In this document: positions 63,432-64,000 of the stretch, in pieces
Numbering within the stretch: position 1 is the first letter of the stretch
Layout: the number at the start of each line of letters is the position of its first letter
Assembly (NCBI GenBank): GCA_013215565.1
Contig: JABSQV010000023.1
Location: forward strand, 1 to 64,000
Source: Myxococcales bacterium
GTDB taxonomy: Bacteria; Myxococcota_A; UBA9160; SZUA-336
Reading direction: 5' to 3'
DNA: 64,000 bases
Notes under the pieces: model-generated
Told to the model about the DNA's origin: nothing
Database searches by the model: none
The model's input: the letters and a program-made list of their open reading frames with translations, nothing else
Position numbers and translations under genes: made by a program

Positions 63432-63445
63432 GCGGCGCGCTCGTG

Positions 63446-63451
63446 TATAAT
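63446..63451 (+). promoter_or_regulatory. Consensus -10 box before the terminal SDR gene
   Basis: A perfect TATAAT, 50 bases before the SDR ATG. A TTCTCG at 63421-63426 is a poor -35 with a 19-base spacer, so the call rests on the -10 alone in a GC-rich context where such a hexamer is rare. Confidence 0.5.
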
Positions 63452-63501
63452 CCGCGGGCTTCGAACCAATTGTGCGTCGTGCCTGGCGCCGAGGAGTGAG
63501 G

Positions 63502-64000
63502 ATGGGTCTTCTGGATGGAAAGGTTGCAATTGTTACAGGCGCGGGCGGTGGCCTGGGCCGCGCGCATTCACTCCTGCTTGCGAGCGAGGGCGCCTCGATT
63601 CTTGTGAACGACCTTGGCGGAGACCGAAGTGGGAGCGGCAATGGCACCTCGATGGCAGACGAGGTGGTGGACTCGATCAAGGCGGCGGGCGGTGAAGCGG
63701 TCGCCTGCTACGATTCGGTCTCCAGCGTCGAAGGCGGCCGGAAGATCGCGCAGGCTGCACTCGACGCCTTCGATCGTGTCGACATCCTGATCAACAATGC
63801 CGGAATCCTCCGAGACAAGTCCTTCTCCAACATGGAAGAGGATCTCTGGGACTCGGTGCTGTCCGTCCACCTGAAGGGCACCTACTGCGTGACCCGCCCC
63901 GTCTTCCAGTACATGAAGGGAGCCGGGCACGGAGGCGTGATCGTCAATACCAGTTCGACCTCCGGGCTGATCGGAAACTTCGGGCAGACCAACTACGGTG
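63502..64000 (+). CDS. Short-chain dehydrogenase (HSD17B4-like), 3' end cut by window edge
   Basis: The first 166 residues of an SDR. The cofactor motif is TGAGGGLGRAH, with VNDLGGDRSG after the second strand, typical of the peroxisomal multifunctional enzyme 2/HSD17B4 branch. NNAGILRDKSF, the catalytic Ser in NTSSTSG and the start of the Tyr motif (TNYG) are seen. GAGGAGTGAG precedes the ATG. Relatives oxidise 3-hydroxyacyl-CoA, including sterol side chains, in keeping with the lipid genes at the left end. Confidence 0.93.
   Translation, partial: MGLLDGKVAIVTGAGGGLGRAHSLLLASEGASILVNDLGGDRSGSGNGTSMADEVVDSIKAAGGEAVACYDSVSSVEGGRKIAQAALDAFDRVDILINNAGILRDKSFSNMEEDLWDSVLSVHLKGTYCVTRPVFQYMKGAGHGGVIVNTSSTSGLIGNFGQTNYG

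Overview
This is a gene-dense, high-GC (roughly two-thirds G+C) bacterial chromosome segment with almost no non-coding space. The cell wall genes point to a Gram-negative, meso-DAP organism. The mix of genes (a PhaR-type granule regulator, MJ0042 zinc-finger protein, Tat component, RND pump, paired MoxR/VWA modules, actinobacterial-style lipid or steroid catabolism genes) resembles former Deltaproteobacteria such as Myxococcota or Binatota-like lineages. That placement is an inference. No rRNA, tRNA, CRISPR array, phage or insertion sequence was recognised.

Layout. 1-7969: a truncated secreted protein of unknown function, a phytanoyl-CoA dioxygenase-like enzyme, an APH-fold kinase-like protein, then a tightly overlapping set of two DUF35 (OB-fold) proteins and two Cys-less thiolase-like proteins, followed by a crotonase. 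The set looks like the steroid side-chain aldolase/thiolase clusters of actinobacteria. 8037-13600: a TetR regulator with a perfect 8+2+8 operator, its RND efflux pair, and a small SCP2 sterol-carrier protein. 13678-17693: a MoxR-VWA fusion, a second MoxR ATPase, a decayed relic of a molybdenum hydroxylase (CoxS/CoxM-like), and a MocA-like nucleotidyltransferase that reads without a stop into nucleoside diphosphate kinase. It looks like a cox accessory cluster that has lost its catalytic subunits.

17741-37045 (minus strand): an SGNH protein, a 38-residue membrane microprotein, a lipoprotein hydrolase, and the complete division and cell wall run mraZ-rsmH-ftsL-ftsI-murE-murF-mraY-murD-ftsW-murG-murC-murB-ftsQ-ftsA-ftsZ. 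Most neighbours in this run overlap by 1-50 bases. It is driven by a recognisable sigma70 promoter (37018-37045) overlapped by three 10-bp-spaced GTGG repeats (MraZ box) and followed by a long leader hairpin.

37196-46414: a histone deacetylase-like amidohydrolase, a divergent and probably leaderless epimerase-like gene with an acyltransferase, a PhaR-like regulator with a small helical protein and two ArsA-type ATPases, an MJ0042 membrane protein, TatA and phosphomannomutase. 46565-54166: a ParA ATPase carrying a C-terminal glycogen-binding-type domain with a ParA-like partner lacking a P-loop, a Ppx/GppA remnant, a 2-phosphoglycerate kinase with two ATP-cone-like domains, an M48 lipoprotein peptidase, and a second MoxR/VWA pair whose ATPase appears to start at CTG. 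54163-64000: SppA, TrmB, RlmN, a PPP phosphatase, MltD, a YchF-like protein with a degraded GTPase core, Ffh, a biotinyl carrier domain protein and a truncated short-chain dehydrogenase.

The most interesting items are the ParA-CBM protein with its P-loop-less partner, the relic Mo-hydroxylase locus with the MocA-Ndk fusion, the split DUF35/thiolase set, and several unusual start signals (CTG start, leaderless promoters).
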